From Halichondria panicea (Eukaryota > Porifera > Demospongiae > Suberitida > Halichondriidae), in the NCBI RefSeq assembly GCF_963675165.1, contig NC_087377.1:9441122-9505121 (forward strand): 64,000 nucleotides of DNA, written 5' to 3'. The notes under the pieces were generated by a model. It saw nothing but the letters and a program-made list of their open reading frames with translations. It did no database searches and was not told the DNA's origin. The stretch's first letter is position 1; the number at the start of each line of letters is the position of its first letter. The position numbers were made by a program, and so were the translations under genes. Shown here piece after piece: positions 11,690 through 23,759 of this stretch.

Positions 11690-12876
11690 CTCAACCTTCC
11701 TTGATGCACTCAGCAAGAAGTTCCATCTGCTCCTGGAATTCCACCCAATGGCTGTCCTCTCCACATCAGTTGTTGACATGGCAAATTTTGATCTTAAGAG
11801 GAAGGACGGGATGTAAGTCATGCACAGACATTTACATTTTGCATAGTGTATATAATATACAAAGGACCAATCACTAACAGCCAAGCAGCTGATTACGAAG
11901 CCCGTGTTTCGACAGCAGTACCTCAGCTGTATTCAATGCTTGCCTGATCCCTTCAAAATGAATGTACTTTAGGACGTTTTGGATGAGGGTCTGAGCTTGA
12001 GCAAGCTGAAGGACAAGGCTTCAGCATACTGCTCCATCAAGGAAGTGAAGAAAGCATTTTGCCGGTAATATAATTATTATGTCAATGAATTATTATCAGA
12101 CCAGCTAATATAAGTTAAGTTTGCTTAATTCTCTGTATGATTATATAGGATCACCAGTACAACGCGGAGTGAGGCTACACGCCGATTTCCTGAACATATA
12201 CGTTATCAGATTGAACACCTGGACTCCTTTTCCAAACTTGTAAAGGGGAAAAATACTTTTGGCCTTCACAGCCTGCTGCGAAGGTGCTCTCCAAGCAGAG
12301 CAAAACAAAGACGAAAAGTGTCTCGATGTCTTCACAAAGCACGTCTCTTTGAAGGAGATTACTGGAATGTGTAGGACATCTGTTTGAAGTACAAGACGTA
12401 TATTACGGGTCTACTCTTTTCATTGCCCACATTCCAATGGTGAATTATATACATAGCACTGTTAGAATTGTTATAATGCTTGCAGGAATGGTCTATAAAG
12501 AACCTTGTGTTCACGTGCAAACAAGTCAACACCATCCCAGAGAAGACCATGCCAATGTACAATATTGTGCTTATTGGCAATCTTGAGCAACAACCATTGC
12601 TTACTGTCATGCTGAGTGAGCTCTATGACCGTGTCAGTGCATGTGTGCTATTGGCATACCCAACACCCCATCACCAAGAGTAAGCAGATGCACATCACTC
12701 CTGCACTTGCGCAGTAATTTGTATTTATTAAAACTGTATTCTTTTCCGTAGGATTTTCCAAAGCACTGGGGTCTGTTGTGGTCGGCCATTACTCAATTAA
12801 TGGGAGTTTGTTGAACAAGCACTTCAACCGGCAAGGAGGACAAACAAACCTCTTCAATGCCGACAAGAACGACTAA
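11690..12876 (+). pseudogene. Unrecognised multi-exon gene or gene remnant
   Basis: Successive coding-like blocks on plus, separated by GT-AG-like introns: FLDALSKKFHLLLEFHPMAV (ending near 11812), DVLDEGLSLSKLKDKASAYC (11972-12069), a basic block TTRSEATRRFPEHIRYQIEH...(12150-12370), EWSIKNLVFTCKQVNTIPEK...(12485-12680) and SVVVGHYSINGSLLNKHFNR...(12751-12876, ending in a stop). Frames do not join cleanly between the first two blocks. I do not recognise the family; no catalytic motif, signal peptide or membrane segment is visible. It could be a decayed host gene or an open frame of an unknown element. Confidence 0.4.
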
Positions 12877-12913
12877 TCTACAAATGAGCCAAGTCAAGTC
12901 CCTCTTAGACTGG

Positions 12914-13310
12914 TACTGTATATCTTCTAATTTATCGGACACTTCTAATTACCCCGGACACTCTTTTGGGCAATTTTTGCTGTTCTAATACAACGGATAC
13001 TCCAGTGCTTTAATATTACATTCGTTCTAAATATCCGGACAATATACCTTGAAAAGTTGAGTTACATTCATAGACGGCAAGTAAGACTTAGAGTGCTGCA
13101 GTTAGATAGCTTTGAGTAGCTTTAGATAGCTAGTGCAACTATTCAGTCGCACACTGTTCTATTAAACTTAGCTAGCTCGCATGCAGCTGCATACTTGTTC
13201 TAATTATTCCGGACACTTCGCATGCTCTATAAAAATCTGTTCCAATTATACCCAGACAATTTCCAAAATAATTATTTTTTGCTGTCCGATAAATTAAAAG
13301 ATATACGGTA
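12914..13310. mobile_element. MITE, TACCGTATATCTTCTAATTT family (copy 1)
   Basis: Ends TACTGTATATCTTCTAATTT and the complement at 13291-13310. The interior carries repeated TCCGGACA motifs. It is an inverted copy of 14077-14435. Confidence 0.75.
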
Positions 13311-13529
13311 TGTTATTAATTCAACAACATGTCACGTACATTCATAGCTGGCCATAACAATAATTATTGTGCTTTTTTTTATCTGAGCATAATTATCATA
13401 CTACGTGTGTAAAACACCACAAGTCGTGTACATCTCAGTAGCTCTACAAGGACTAACCACTGAAGTACATATATACAATGTATATACACCGTTAATTATA
13501 ACCGTGAGTTTTGAGTGTGGTTATATAAG

Positions 13530-13735
13530 CGTCTATAACTTCATTTTTCGTGGGGTAAAATATTCGTTATTTTCGTGGGCAAACTGACCTACACAAAATT
13601 TTTCCCAACAAAAACATAGGCGTGGCTTACGCATGGGCAATGCAGTCAAACGATATTTTACTCACGAAAATCACCGTGTTCGACATGAACGAATTTTTTA
13701 CCCCATAAAAATTACCCGCTATACGGTACCTGGCT
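13530..13735. mobile_element. MITE with TTTTCGTGGGGTAAAA ends
   Basis: TTTTTCGTGGGGTAAAATAT near 13541 faces ATTTTTTACCCCATAAAAAT near 13690, giving an imperfect inverted-repeat element ending at a TATACGGTA terminus. Similar half-elements lie near 5105, 21135 and 63936. Confidence 0.5.
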
Positions 13736-13798
13736 TTGTAGTGTACAACTATGCACTTTCCATATAATAATGATCATAGCCACTTATGAAACGTGATA

Positions 13799-14066
13799 CA
13801 GTAGAACCTCGATTATCCGGCTTGGCAGTTTTCTTGTTATCAGATCAGAAAATGGGCGTGTCCCTCAAACGCGCATGCGCGTTGCAGCTGTTACCATGGA
13901 TACATGCCTGCTTATCTTCTGCGCATGCGCATACAACCATGTGGCACTGCTGTTTATCAATAAAGTGGGTGGATCAAGGCGTGGTTTATCTATTTGATTA
14001 TCCGGCATATTCACTTATCCGGCCTGCTTCTGGAACCAAGGTGTCCGGATAATCGAGGTTCTACTG
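13799..14066. mobile_element. Tigger/pogo-type MITE with TA duplication
   Basis: Termini CAGTAGAACCTCGATTATCC and its complement, flanked by TA on both sides. Such ends are typical of non-autonomous pogo/Tigger elements of the Tc1-mariner superfamily. An inverted, interrupted relative is at 41489-46620. Confidence 0.85.
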
Positions 14067-14076
14067 TACTTTCTCT

Positions 14077-14435
14077 TACCGTATATCTTCTAATTTATCG
14101 GACAGCAAAAAATAATTATTTTGGAAATTGTCCGGGTATAATTGGAACAGATTTTTATAGAGCATGCAAAGTGTCCGGAATAATTATAACAGTGTCCGAC
14201 TGAATAGTTGCACTAGCTATCTAAAACTAGCTACTCAAAGCTATCTACCTGCAGCACTCTAAGTCTTACTTGCCGTCTAGTACGTGAATGTAACTCAACT
14301 TTTAAAGGTATTGTCCGGATATTTAGTAATATTAAAGCACTGGAGTGGTGTCCGTTGTATTAGAACAACGAAAATTGCCCAAAAAAGTGTTCGGGGTAAT
14401 TAGAAGTGTCTGATAAAATTAGAAGATATACGGTA
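14077..14435. mobile_element. MITE, TACCGTATATCTTCTAATTT family (copy 2, inverted)
   Basis: Starts TACCGTATATCTTCTAATTT and ends with the complement. The interior matches 12914-13310 in reverse orientation, so the two copies could pair as a long hairpin. Confidence 0.75.
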
Positions 14436-16614
14436 TGTGCACTCCTGTAATAAGCCCATGTGTACTAAATGGGATCACCATACATTGATAATTAATAACA
14501 CTATATACATGCAGTCATGTATATGAATACTCCCTTCCTATAGAAGCCTAGATCCCAGGACTTGCAAAGCTGAAAATTGGAAAGACAAATGACTTATTTA
14601 TCATAAAATATCCAGCGCTATAAGTTCATTCATGCATGCCCACACATGAATGGCAGTAGCCACATCCAATATGGCTTTCACTTTCTTGTTGTTGCTGTTT
14701 AATTGCATCTCATGGTTTCTGTTTTGGGCCTAATATACGCATGCACTTCGTTGTGTTGTTGATGTAACATTTTGTGTTCACGGTACATGCACAATACACC
14801 TAAATTTTAGAAGCACATACATGGCTGTACATGAAAGCAACAAGTGCTCCTAAATTTAGGAGCACATGCACTCTGTATAATTATTGCTTCTAGTATTAAT
14901 TTGCGAACATCTACATGCACTTATTTAGGTAACTGTGCAGTTCCTGCTCTGACAACAAAGAGAGACGTCGTGGTCATCAAGAAAGACCTAATGCAGGTTA
15001 GGGTTGACCTAATGGAAAAACTCACATGCTCTAAACATCTAGACTAAAGAGTACTGAAAACGTTGCCTAACATAATTATAAGTGTATTATTTAACTCCTA
15101 ACTTTAGTATCATTGTTGTCAGCAAATACTCTTTCATCAAACTGAGCAATATCTTCTTGATTACATAATGGTGAAACAGTGATAAGGAAATTTGAATGGG
15201 ATCAATTTAGCATACGATTAATAAATTCAACGATTTAGGATAAGTATGCCTTGGAGTAACTACGGTAGCGGAGGATATATGGGGTGCATATCCTTCTCTT
15301 GGGTGTGGCATATCTGAGTTATACCACGTGATCACAGTACTATAAAAGGAACCTCCCTAGCAACAATTCAATCCGCAAAAAGAGTAAAACTATGCTGGAT
15401 TTTGCAGCCATCAAAGAGCTAGTTGAGCAACATGTTGACTCCTACAGATGCTCAAGAGCTTCCTTGGTCCAAGCGTTGACCATTCGACGTCCCTCACTGG
15501 AGTTGCAAGCTCTTCTTGGATAAAATGTGTCTAAACCACGCCCATGGATCTTGTTGGAGAGCAGCTTCCGTGTTTCTGCCGTCGCTTTGAGTCATAGTAC
15601 CGTCAAGCATGGCTCTTTTCTCTTTGCTTACTTTCTTGAACAAATGGCTTGAAAACTGTGCATGCCTGAGGCTGTATGATTATTTATCCTACAGTTGTTG
15701 ACCAATGAGTGGTGACGTAGGTGTGGTATAAATTATAGAAAATTTCCTTTCGAGAGACTTGAAACTTTTAAAAGATAGTGTTTATATGCATAATTTTTAT
15801 GGTTTATATTATCTTTGGGCATTACCAGATAGCGCGAAATTTTTAATAGACTTAATTTTTGTAGAATTGCCTCTCTTTGAATAAATTTTGTGCTATACGG
15901 TATGTCAATGCACGTTGCATACACCGTTAGCTATGTTTGTGGAAAAGTTTTCATGACGACTAACTTTCAAAAACAGCGAAAATTATCAACAATGTTGTGC
16001 TATACGATATTGAGATAGTAGTGTGGGGCAAATGTTAAAAAATGAAAATGACAGCGAGAAATCATCAGGCACATTTTTGGGTGAGATCTAGAATTATAAA
16101 ATATTCTGACATAATGGGCACCTTTATGAGAGTAACATACAGGCAGGTTTTGGAAACACAAGTCAGTACTATCCTATACGGCCAAATTATTATCTTAATT
16201 CCATATCTTACGATGGTACACAACCTGGCTGCTAATGCGACCATGCATGCATATATAATCTCCCCACGACAATTAAATTTTAACACCTCTTTAACTATGG
16301 TCGTACAGATTGCAGTAGATGATTGCGATCTATAGGTAATGCGTCATATCCTACGCGAGGATATTACTATCTTTTGGCAGTACCGGTCTAAGCGGATGTC
16401 ACGTGCCCATTTATCTCTGTCATGCTAGAGGTTGGGGTCACGTGACTGCGGTTAGGTTTTGGGGGAGTACTGAGAGAGGGGCCCCTGCGATTAGCATTAA
16501 GCACGTAAGTGTTGGGGGCCCTCATTCAGCCCCAAGGAATAGAAATAGGTAGTGTACTCCCCAAAACTAGGAAAATACCTGGGTACGACACCGAAAAGGG
16601 GGGTTACAATGGCG
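14436..16614. other. Non-coding stretch
   Basis: Mostly AT-rich with no supported gene. Repeated TATACGGTA/TACGATATTG termini near 15895 and 16000 suggest MITE debris. One short ORF is listed separately. Confidence 0.5.
15392..15523 (+). CDS. Small ORF, 43 codons, unknown
   Basis: Opens MLDFAAIKELVEQHVDSYRC and closes LELQALLG-stop. The composition is amphipathic and looks more protein-like than its surroundings, and it lies about 100 bp downstream of a short GC-rich stretch. It may be an exon of a lost gene or chance. No family recognised. Confidence 0.18.
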   Translation: MLDFAAIKELVEQHVDSYRCSRASLVQALTIRRPSLELQALLG

Positions 16615-16863
16615 GGTCCTGTTAGGGAACACATGTATATATATAGACTGCATACTGAGTAATAATCCCTGTTGAGGGGTAGCCATGTCGAGGCGCAGGT
16701 CCTGTTAAGGGAACACATGTAGGCTGCATACTGAGCATTGAGTAATAATCCCCATTGAGGGGTATGCCATGTCGAGGCGCGGGTCCTGTTAAGGGAACAC
16801 ATGTAGGCTGCATACTGAGCATTGAGTAATAATCCCTGTTGAGGGGTAGCCATGTCGAGGCAG
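16615..16863. repeat. Three tandem 82-84 bp units
   Basis: Units begin GGTCCTGTTA at 16615, 16698 and 16782. Each contains GGGAACACATGTA, GCATACTGAG and TTGAGGGGTA(T)GCCATGTCGA. Units 2 and 3 are nearly identical; unit 1 is more divergent. Confidence 0.88.
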
Positions 16864-17599
16864 AATGTGGGTATGCGTATTTTAGGTTGCCGATATGGCT
16901 CAACACCCGGAGGTGGAATTATTTATCTACAATAAAATATATAGCTTACACACAAACCGTCTATACATAAACCGTCATAACAAATAATGGAAGTCGTGTA
17001 TATACAAAATATAAGTGCACGAAGTTGTGAAGAGTCGGCAAATGTGGGAAGAACATACCGGCAGTACGGACTGAGTCGACGGGGAGAATCGCATGGTATT
17101 CACGGGGAGAAGATTGTTGTACTGCTAGCATGCCATGGAGTGTGGGTGTAACGCTGGCAAGGCTGGGCTGTTTGTTTCGGAGACTAGCACCCAGACCAGT
17201 ATAGTCTTGCACTGATGTGTATAGAGGGCCAGCAGTCGACGGTCATGATTGTGACTCTAATGGACAATTGAGGGGGTACACTGCATGGTCGCCCGGACGT
17301 TCAGCCAAAGCGTGGTCAGAATAACTATTAGTATTAGCAGCAGGTTCGTGCGACCGGTGGTGAAACCTGAGGGAAAGCACCCGAGATCCAGAGGATTGCC
17401 CTGTAGTGGGCTGAGAATAGTGCATGCTACAGTGCAAATCAGTAGAAAATGTTGACCCTTTGTGATCCAACTATATACTTGCGTCCTGGCAAGGATCGTG
17501 TGGTAATAATGCGGATTCTATTGTTGCGAATTGATCAACCCTCGTGATACTCGCAAAACATTTCCTATCTGCCACTGGCATACTGTTGATTATTGTTGC
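16864..17599. other. Non-coding flank of GC-rich satellite
   Basis: No gene supported. Base composition shifts here from AT-rich to GC-rich. Confidence 0.45.
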
Positions 17600-20150
17600 T
17601 GGCAGGATGTGGCCGTGAGTCCTAACCGAGACTGCTAAACACTTGTAGTAATAATAATAATAATCATAAGCTGTGTGACCAGAGCTACGCCTGAAACCGT
17701 CAGGTTGATTGTAGGTAGTGCGGCCTGGGTGGGCTCTGTGGAGATTCAGAAGAATGAGGTGCTTATAAGCGAGTCTGCCTCCATTGTGTGGCAGGGTTAG
17801 TATGAGAGGCGGCGCTGCCGATGAACGCATGCGTTTTGAGTGGGAGAGCTATTATTGTTGCTGGCGGGGGTGTGGCCTGGGGTCGTGCTGATCTATGCGC
17901 AGGCCGAGGCGGGGCTCTGCGGAGATTTACGACAAGCAGTAATACAGGCAATGACTTTACTGACTGCGATGGTGCTAAGCAGGTATAACTAATGAGCACT
18001 GTGCTTCTGACTCTGCGCAATGAGCCGCCACGAGCGGGGCTGGCTGTCAGGTTGATTGGTTGATTGTAAGTGCATGTCTTCGCAGGGGACTGGGACTGGT
18101 GGGCAAAGAATGTTTGAGTTTACATGTACCGCGGTGCCGGCTGTAGAAAACACTTGCCGCAGAGCAGGTGCTTCGGATGGCGTGTGGGAGAGGGGCTGTG
18201 TGGGATTTCAACTGGGCGGTCAGGTTGACTGTAAGTGCGCCTCGGAGCGGGAGTTCATGCCTTCTGACGTGGGCAGGGGCATGAGTTTACATGTACCGCG
18301 GTCTGACTAGCGACTGAGATCGAAGAAATGAGTATGATGTGGGTCAAAGTATGATTCTGTGCTGTTAGCGGAGCCTTGAGTGGGCTCTGAGTTCTGCGCC
18401 CTGGGCGGGGCTCTCAACATTTGTGAGGGTTGAGTTTGCGGTGCCTGTAGAAAATACTTCACAGGGCACCTGTAAGCAGCGGCCTGTGGACCCCCCTAGC
18501 GGAGAACCTGTTGATGGCTGGTATGAAATGAAAAGCTGTGAGAGAGGCCTTAGGTGGGGCTCTGCGGGTTAACAGACAAGTTTTAATTAATGTAAAGTAT
18601 GATTCTGTGCTGAGATTGGTCTACTGTAGAGGGCTCGGCAGTCTAACTAGTGCAGAGGCCAGGCTAGTATAAACATTGTTGTGACTGACTGGGCGAGCGG
18701 TCCGTGAAAGAGGGGGCTCTGCGGATGGGTGCTGAGTAACAGTCTGGCGCTGGGTTTAATTAATGAATACAAAATATGACTAGGTGGGCAGGCCTGGCCC
18801 GCTTCTACTGCGCCCACTGAGATTGAAAAAGGCGGTGTGGGTGGGCAATTCCTGGGCGGGGCTATGTGGCCTGAGTTCGAGAAACTGAGATAGAGAATAC
18901 CCAGCTTAAAAGCAACTTTGGGCTGTGTGGCCTGAGCTAAGCTTTAATTAACGCCAAGTATAATATTATGTGTAGCCTGAACGATAGTACGTATGGGCCT
19001 GAGCAACACAGATATTAAAAAACACATGGTGTGGGTAGCATGTAGACAGAAACAATATGGTGTAGACTGTGATAATCAGAAGGGTGTTGGGTTTTTGTCC
19101 AAAATACCCAGCCCAAGATCCAACGTGAGATTAGAACAAGGCACTGTAGAGTTCAGCGTCGGGGTAACTCAAGGTCGGGCCGGCGTGGTTGTCCAAGCTG
19201 TGTGTATAGGGCGAGCCCCGGGTGGGGCTTCCAACGGTGCATAGGCGAGCCATGGGGTTGGAAATGTTGTCCGACTCAATAGCCAGCGTGAGATTGAAGC
19301 TAATACGGTGGGTCTGGTAATCAACTCGGGGCACTGAAATCTAACCTCAATACCAATCAAGGACGGCCTGAGCAACGTGGGTGGGTGGGGCCGTTGAAGT
19401 AGTGAATAGTGTGGGGGCGGGGTTGCCCAAGCTATGTGTATAGACAAACCGGCTTCCAACAGCGGGCGAGCCATGCTGCAGCTGTGTCTTACCCGAATTT
19501 AGCACAGAAAACTGTTTGGTGAGGAGGTTGCCCAGGCTGTGTGTGGGCGAGCCCTGGGTGGGGCTTCCAACAGCTGTGTGGATGGGCTGCATCGCGTGGG
19601 TGGGAGGCTGCTGTGTGGGTAGGTTGCATCCCTGTGCAGCTAGCAGCTGTGTCTTACCCAACTGTTTGGTGAGGGGGTTGTGTGTGGGCGAGCCCACTGT
19701 GTGGGTAGGCTGCATCCCTGTGCAGCGTGGGTGGGTGGGGCTACGTTGAAGTGAGGTTGCCCAAGCTGTGTCTTACCCGAATTAGCACAGAAAAACTGTT
19801 TGGTGAGGGGGTTGCCCAGGTTGTGTGTGGGCGAGCCCTGGGCGGGGCTTCCAACAGCTGTGTGGGTGGGCTGCATCCCTGTGCAGCGGGTGGGTGGGGC
19901 TACATTGAAATGAGGTTGCCCAAGCTGTGCCAGCTGTGTCTTACCCGAATTAGTACAGAAAACCTGTTTGGTGAGGCGGTTGCCCAGGTTGTGTGTGGGC
20001 GAGCCCTGGGCGGGGCTTCCAACAGCTGTGTGCATTCTACGTTGGGGTTGCCCTTTTCTTGCAGCTGTTTCTTACCCACAGAAAAACCTTTTTGGTGCCC
20101 AGGCTGTGTGGGCAAGCCCTGGGCATCAATCTGGCACAGGTTTTGTGCTT
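17600..20150. repeat. GC-rich degenerate satellite, unit about 165-175 bp
   Basis: Recurring motifs at roughly 170-bp steps: CAGGTTGATTGTA at about 17700, 18050 and 18220; TTTACATGTACCGCGGT at about 18118 and 18285; AAGTATGATTCTGTGCT at 18350 and 18596. The right half is higher-identity: GGCGAGCCCTGGG(T/C)GGGGCTTCC near 19547, 19830 and 19999, with TGTCTTACCCGAATTAG between units. Open frames here are repeat translations rather than genes. GC content is visibly above the flanks. Confidence 0.75.
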
Positions 20151-22274
20151 TAAATTTTTGTCAGTTGCAGAAAATATGACTGGAGGTGTAAGGCCTGATT
20201 ATCGGCTTATATAGTAAGAAACAGAACTGGGATAGAAAGCTCCAGGTCAGTGCCACAGTGTTTTACTAACTCATTCATATGCCCCTCCCTCCCCACATAC
20301 ACAGTCATACTATTAGATCTTCATCGTACTATCAGTATGCTGGAAGAAATTTATGAAGCTGAAGAAGGAAGAGTTGATTGACTATTTTGGGCTACATATT
20401 AAAAAACGAAATGAAAGACTTTGTTACATGCAAAAGACCTGTACGGTTGTATAGCACCAGCTCTACCTCATGCAGTAGCAGCAGTTAGCAGTTCATTATG
20501 CAGCTTATTATGGCAGTTTATATGACTTGTGAAATGTTGATAATTTATTAAAATTTGGTATTAATAAAATGTCGTACAGAACATGTTACAGAGAATATTG
20601 ATAATGGCTACAGTACTATCAGTCTATCTATGTTATCTAGTTCTTGTGCATACAAGCCCAGAGCTTGTATCAAATGTGAGAATGGACATGAACACAAGCA
20701 GTATTGTCTAAGTATTAAAGTGTTGTTTCTGAGCTTCTCTCTTTCTTGTTGACTTTGAGAATCCCTCTCAGTATTTAACATGAGGCAGATTCTTGGGATG
20801 TCAACTTGCATCTGTCATCAATGACTTCTTTCAGAGTTAATAATGACTTGTTCTCTCTGTTATTTTTATTGCCATAGTTTGGAGGCAACAAAAGTAGAGG
20901 CAAAGTGATGCATTCCAATGACGTAGCGTGTCACGGATAGCTTCAAATTTTCTACCGTTGCCAATCCTTCCCTTCCTATATCTTTGGTTTAACTACATTA
21001 AACTACATCCAAATACTAAAAATCCTAAAAGCAAACTGTATAAATAATTGAAACAGTACATGCACATGCATGCATGACTGTGCAAAATGAGTTTCATTAT
21101 AATTATTGAGGCTATACTGTATAATTATAGTGGGTAATTTTCGTTGGTGTAAATTTATTGTATGAACTTCTGAATTAAATTCATACAGCTCAGGATAGTG
21201 ACGTTGAATCTATTGCGGTAGATTAATTTTGTGGTTTGAATTCATAATTATGATGCTACAATACTACCATACGAAAATAACCAGCGGTATAGAAATTATG
21301 TTGTAATTTGGGAAACCACACCCATAAATGTCACTTCCGGCTGTATTATGTGTACAAAATTTGAAATCAACTGCTTGAATTGAAGAAAAGCGAGTTGATA
21401 TACAATTCTGAGTGAAGTTTTGTAAAGTTCTGATGTAGGTTATAATACATACTCATGAAAGTTATACGTGGAAAAGGCCCGGCCAGAATAGTGAGGGCTC
21501 CAGGTGGGTATATAATTATTATTATAATTGTAAGTTATGTTATTAAAGTAGCTGATTCTATGGTGCACTTGTACAGCTTTGTGTGTGTTTACTGCATGTG
21601 TGCACTAGCTCATTATTCAATGATAAATGTTGGGTTGCAGGTGTAAGTTGTTCACAAAAGTGCATACTTAAATTGTTGTGATGAAACTTACTACTTAGTA
21701 GACTATAGTGTACTAGCTGTACATGTTCATGACGTTGTTAACAAATTAAAGTTATGCTCTCTCGTCATTAATTTTAGTGAGGATGACTATAATTAGGTCC
21801 TAGCCATTAATTTTTGCTCAACATAGTTAGGCTTGAGCAATTAATTAAGCAACTTGGGGAGTAATTTCACCACAATCGTAATTTATTTGTTTTAAAAGTA
21901 CGCAGGAGTCATAAAAACTATTCACTCGATCAACTTTCAGTCAGCGATAAGAATTTAGGGACTACGAATTGTATACAAGTTTGCTTGAAGTTTGAAAGGA
22001 ATTTGGGCCAAAATGAAGAGAAATTTAGAGCCTAAAGATAATTATTGTACCTGCATGCTGTCAATAAGTATTTTCTTAACTTACTTTATAACAATAATCA
22101 TATCACTTGAAAAGCCTACATAGCTGTGCAAATAATTTATACTGTAGACACTAGGCAGATGATCGATACTAAAGTTTCAGTTTTCAGTGTTTTGGAATTT
22201 GTGTAAGCATTGGATTGACTGTACATGTTTTGATTTCTTTACAAGCGTTTTTCACTTTAGCAGAATGATAGGTA
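20151..22274. other. Non-coding stretch
   Basis: AT-rich with no supported gene. Fragments resembling other MITEs occur near 21130-21290 (TTTTCG ends) and 21718-21775 (right end of the 5938-6443 family). Confidence 0.5.
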
Positions 22275-22573
22275 CCATAAGACCTCGATTTAAGGCGACC
22301 CTCCAAATATGCGACACCCAGGAGCTTCAGCAATTTTCTGAGCTCTAAAAGTAGCGACAACTGCGTTGATAATTATTTTTTAATGTCGCGTTCTAAATAG
22401 AGGTAAATGTAGCCACTCCCTAGCCCACTGGAAAATCAGTGTTTTTAAGTGGCCTGAAATCGAGGCAAGTAGACTCTGTAAAGTTACCTCCAATTAATTT
22501 TTCAACCTCCAAAAGATGCGACCTCTGGCTTTGTAATTATTAAAAAGTGTCGCTTTAAATCGAGATCTTACGG
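22275..22573. mobile_element. MITE with TA flanks (CCATAAGACCTCGATTTAAG)
   Basis: Ends CCATAAGACCTCGATTTAAG and AAATCGAGATCTTACGG in inverted orientation, flanked by TA. The interior repeats CTCCAAATATGCGACACC-like units. A relative lies just upstream of gene B (32276-32590). Confidence 0.7.
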
Positions 22574-22867
22574 TATGCACATCAATCTATCTGGAAAGTA
22601 CTGAGATAGTGATGTGGAGGGAATGTTGAACAAATTAAACTGACAGGGACAAAATCTGAAATCTGTCTCATGCACTGAAACAGTATATCTCACCTCTGAA
22701 TTAACAAAAATCTCACCTCAATCCTCATAATTATCTCCATTGCATGGCTCTGCATGGCTAGGTTTTTCCTTTTTACCATGATCACGACGAAAGCTGGTTA
22801 GGTTGTTTTTTTCCTCCCATGATCAACCTGAGCCAGTATCAGTGTGTACATGCATGTAAAGTTGCAT

Positions 22868-23751
22868 ATGGTGAGCCTTTTGTTTCAAAATGGCGATACA
22901 AAACACCATGTGTTGGTGTCCCAAAAATCAACTCGATTTGTTTTATCAACTCGACTTTATCTGGTAGGGATGGACTCGATTTTATCCATTTCATCTGGTA
23001 AGGATCGACTCGATGTGTTTTATCAACTCGATTTCTTCTGATGGAGAGGATCGACTCGATTCCAGGCCGCTAGGGGAAAAGGCGAGTTTCGAGGGCGGCT
23101 TGATATCGAGGCTATCTATCCGTACTCTTGCAACAAAGGCGCTAGCGCTAGGCTCAGACAAGGCACTGAGACTCTTGAGGCCACAGGCAGGCCTACAGCA
23201 GGTCAGAGTAGATGACCTTCCAGGCACGCCTGCAGAAGGTCACAGCAGCTTACTTGTGCTGGATCACAGTAAATTAAATCACTAAATGCTTGTCTACTTG
23301 ACTCTTGAGTTCATGAAACATAGCAAGTAGCTGCTGTGTGATCTCAAGCTCAGAAGGTCCCCATCTGAGCTACTCTGAGCTGTTGTAGGCGTGCCTGTGG
23401 CCTCAAGAGTCTCAGTGCCTTGTCTGAGCCTAGCGCCTTCGTTGCACATCAGAGTACAGCGCCTACAGCCATATCAGGCCACCCTCGATACTTGCCTTTT
23501 CCCCCAGCCACCTGGAATCTAGTCGCTCCTTACCAGAAGAGTCGCTAAATCGAGTTGATAAAACACATTGAGTCGATCCTTACCAGATGAAGTAGATAAA
23601 ATCGAGTTGTTAAAACACATAGAGTCGATCCCTACCAGATGAAGTTGATAAAATCGAGTTGATATAACACATCGAGTCGATTTATCCTTCCAGTTTGGGA
23701 CACCAACACATGGTATTTTGTATCGCCATTTTGAAACAAAAGGCTCACCAT
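22868..23751. mobile_element. TIR element with exact 8-bp TSD and TCGACTCGAT repeats
   Basis: Inverted repeats start ATGGTGAGCCTTTTGTTTCA (about 60 bp). AGTTGCAT is duplicated at 22860-22867 and 23752-23759. Sub-terminal arrays of TCGACTCGAT/TTTTATCAACTCGAT occur on both sides. Inside is a second large inverted repeat (GCGCTAGGCTCAGACAAGGC against its complement near 23430). An 8-bp duplication suggests hAT-like mobilisation; no transposase is seen. A lone end is at 51780-51922. Confidence 0.8.
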
Positions 23752-23759
23752 AGTTGCAT

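Noticed and set aside
16497-16906. Repeated Cys/Tyr-containing minus-strand frames
   Set aside because: They are translations of the three 83-bp tandem units.
17641-17670. Short ATA/AAT run read as poly-Tyr on minus
   Set aside because: Simple trinucleotide microsatellite.
19347-20179. Several 100-150 codon frames on both strands in the GC-rich satellite
   Set aside because: They are Gly/Thr/Pro-rich translations of the tandem repeat, open on both strands at once, with no splice or domain support.
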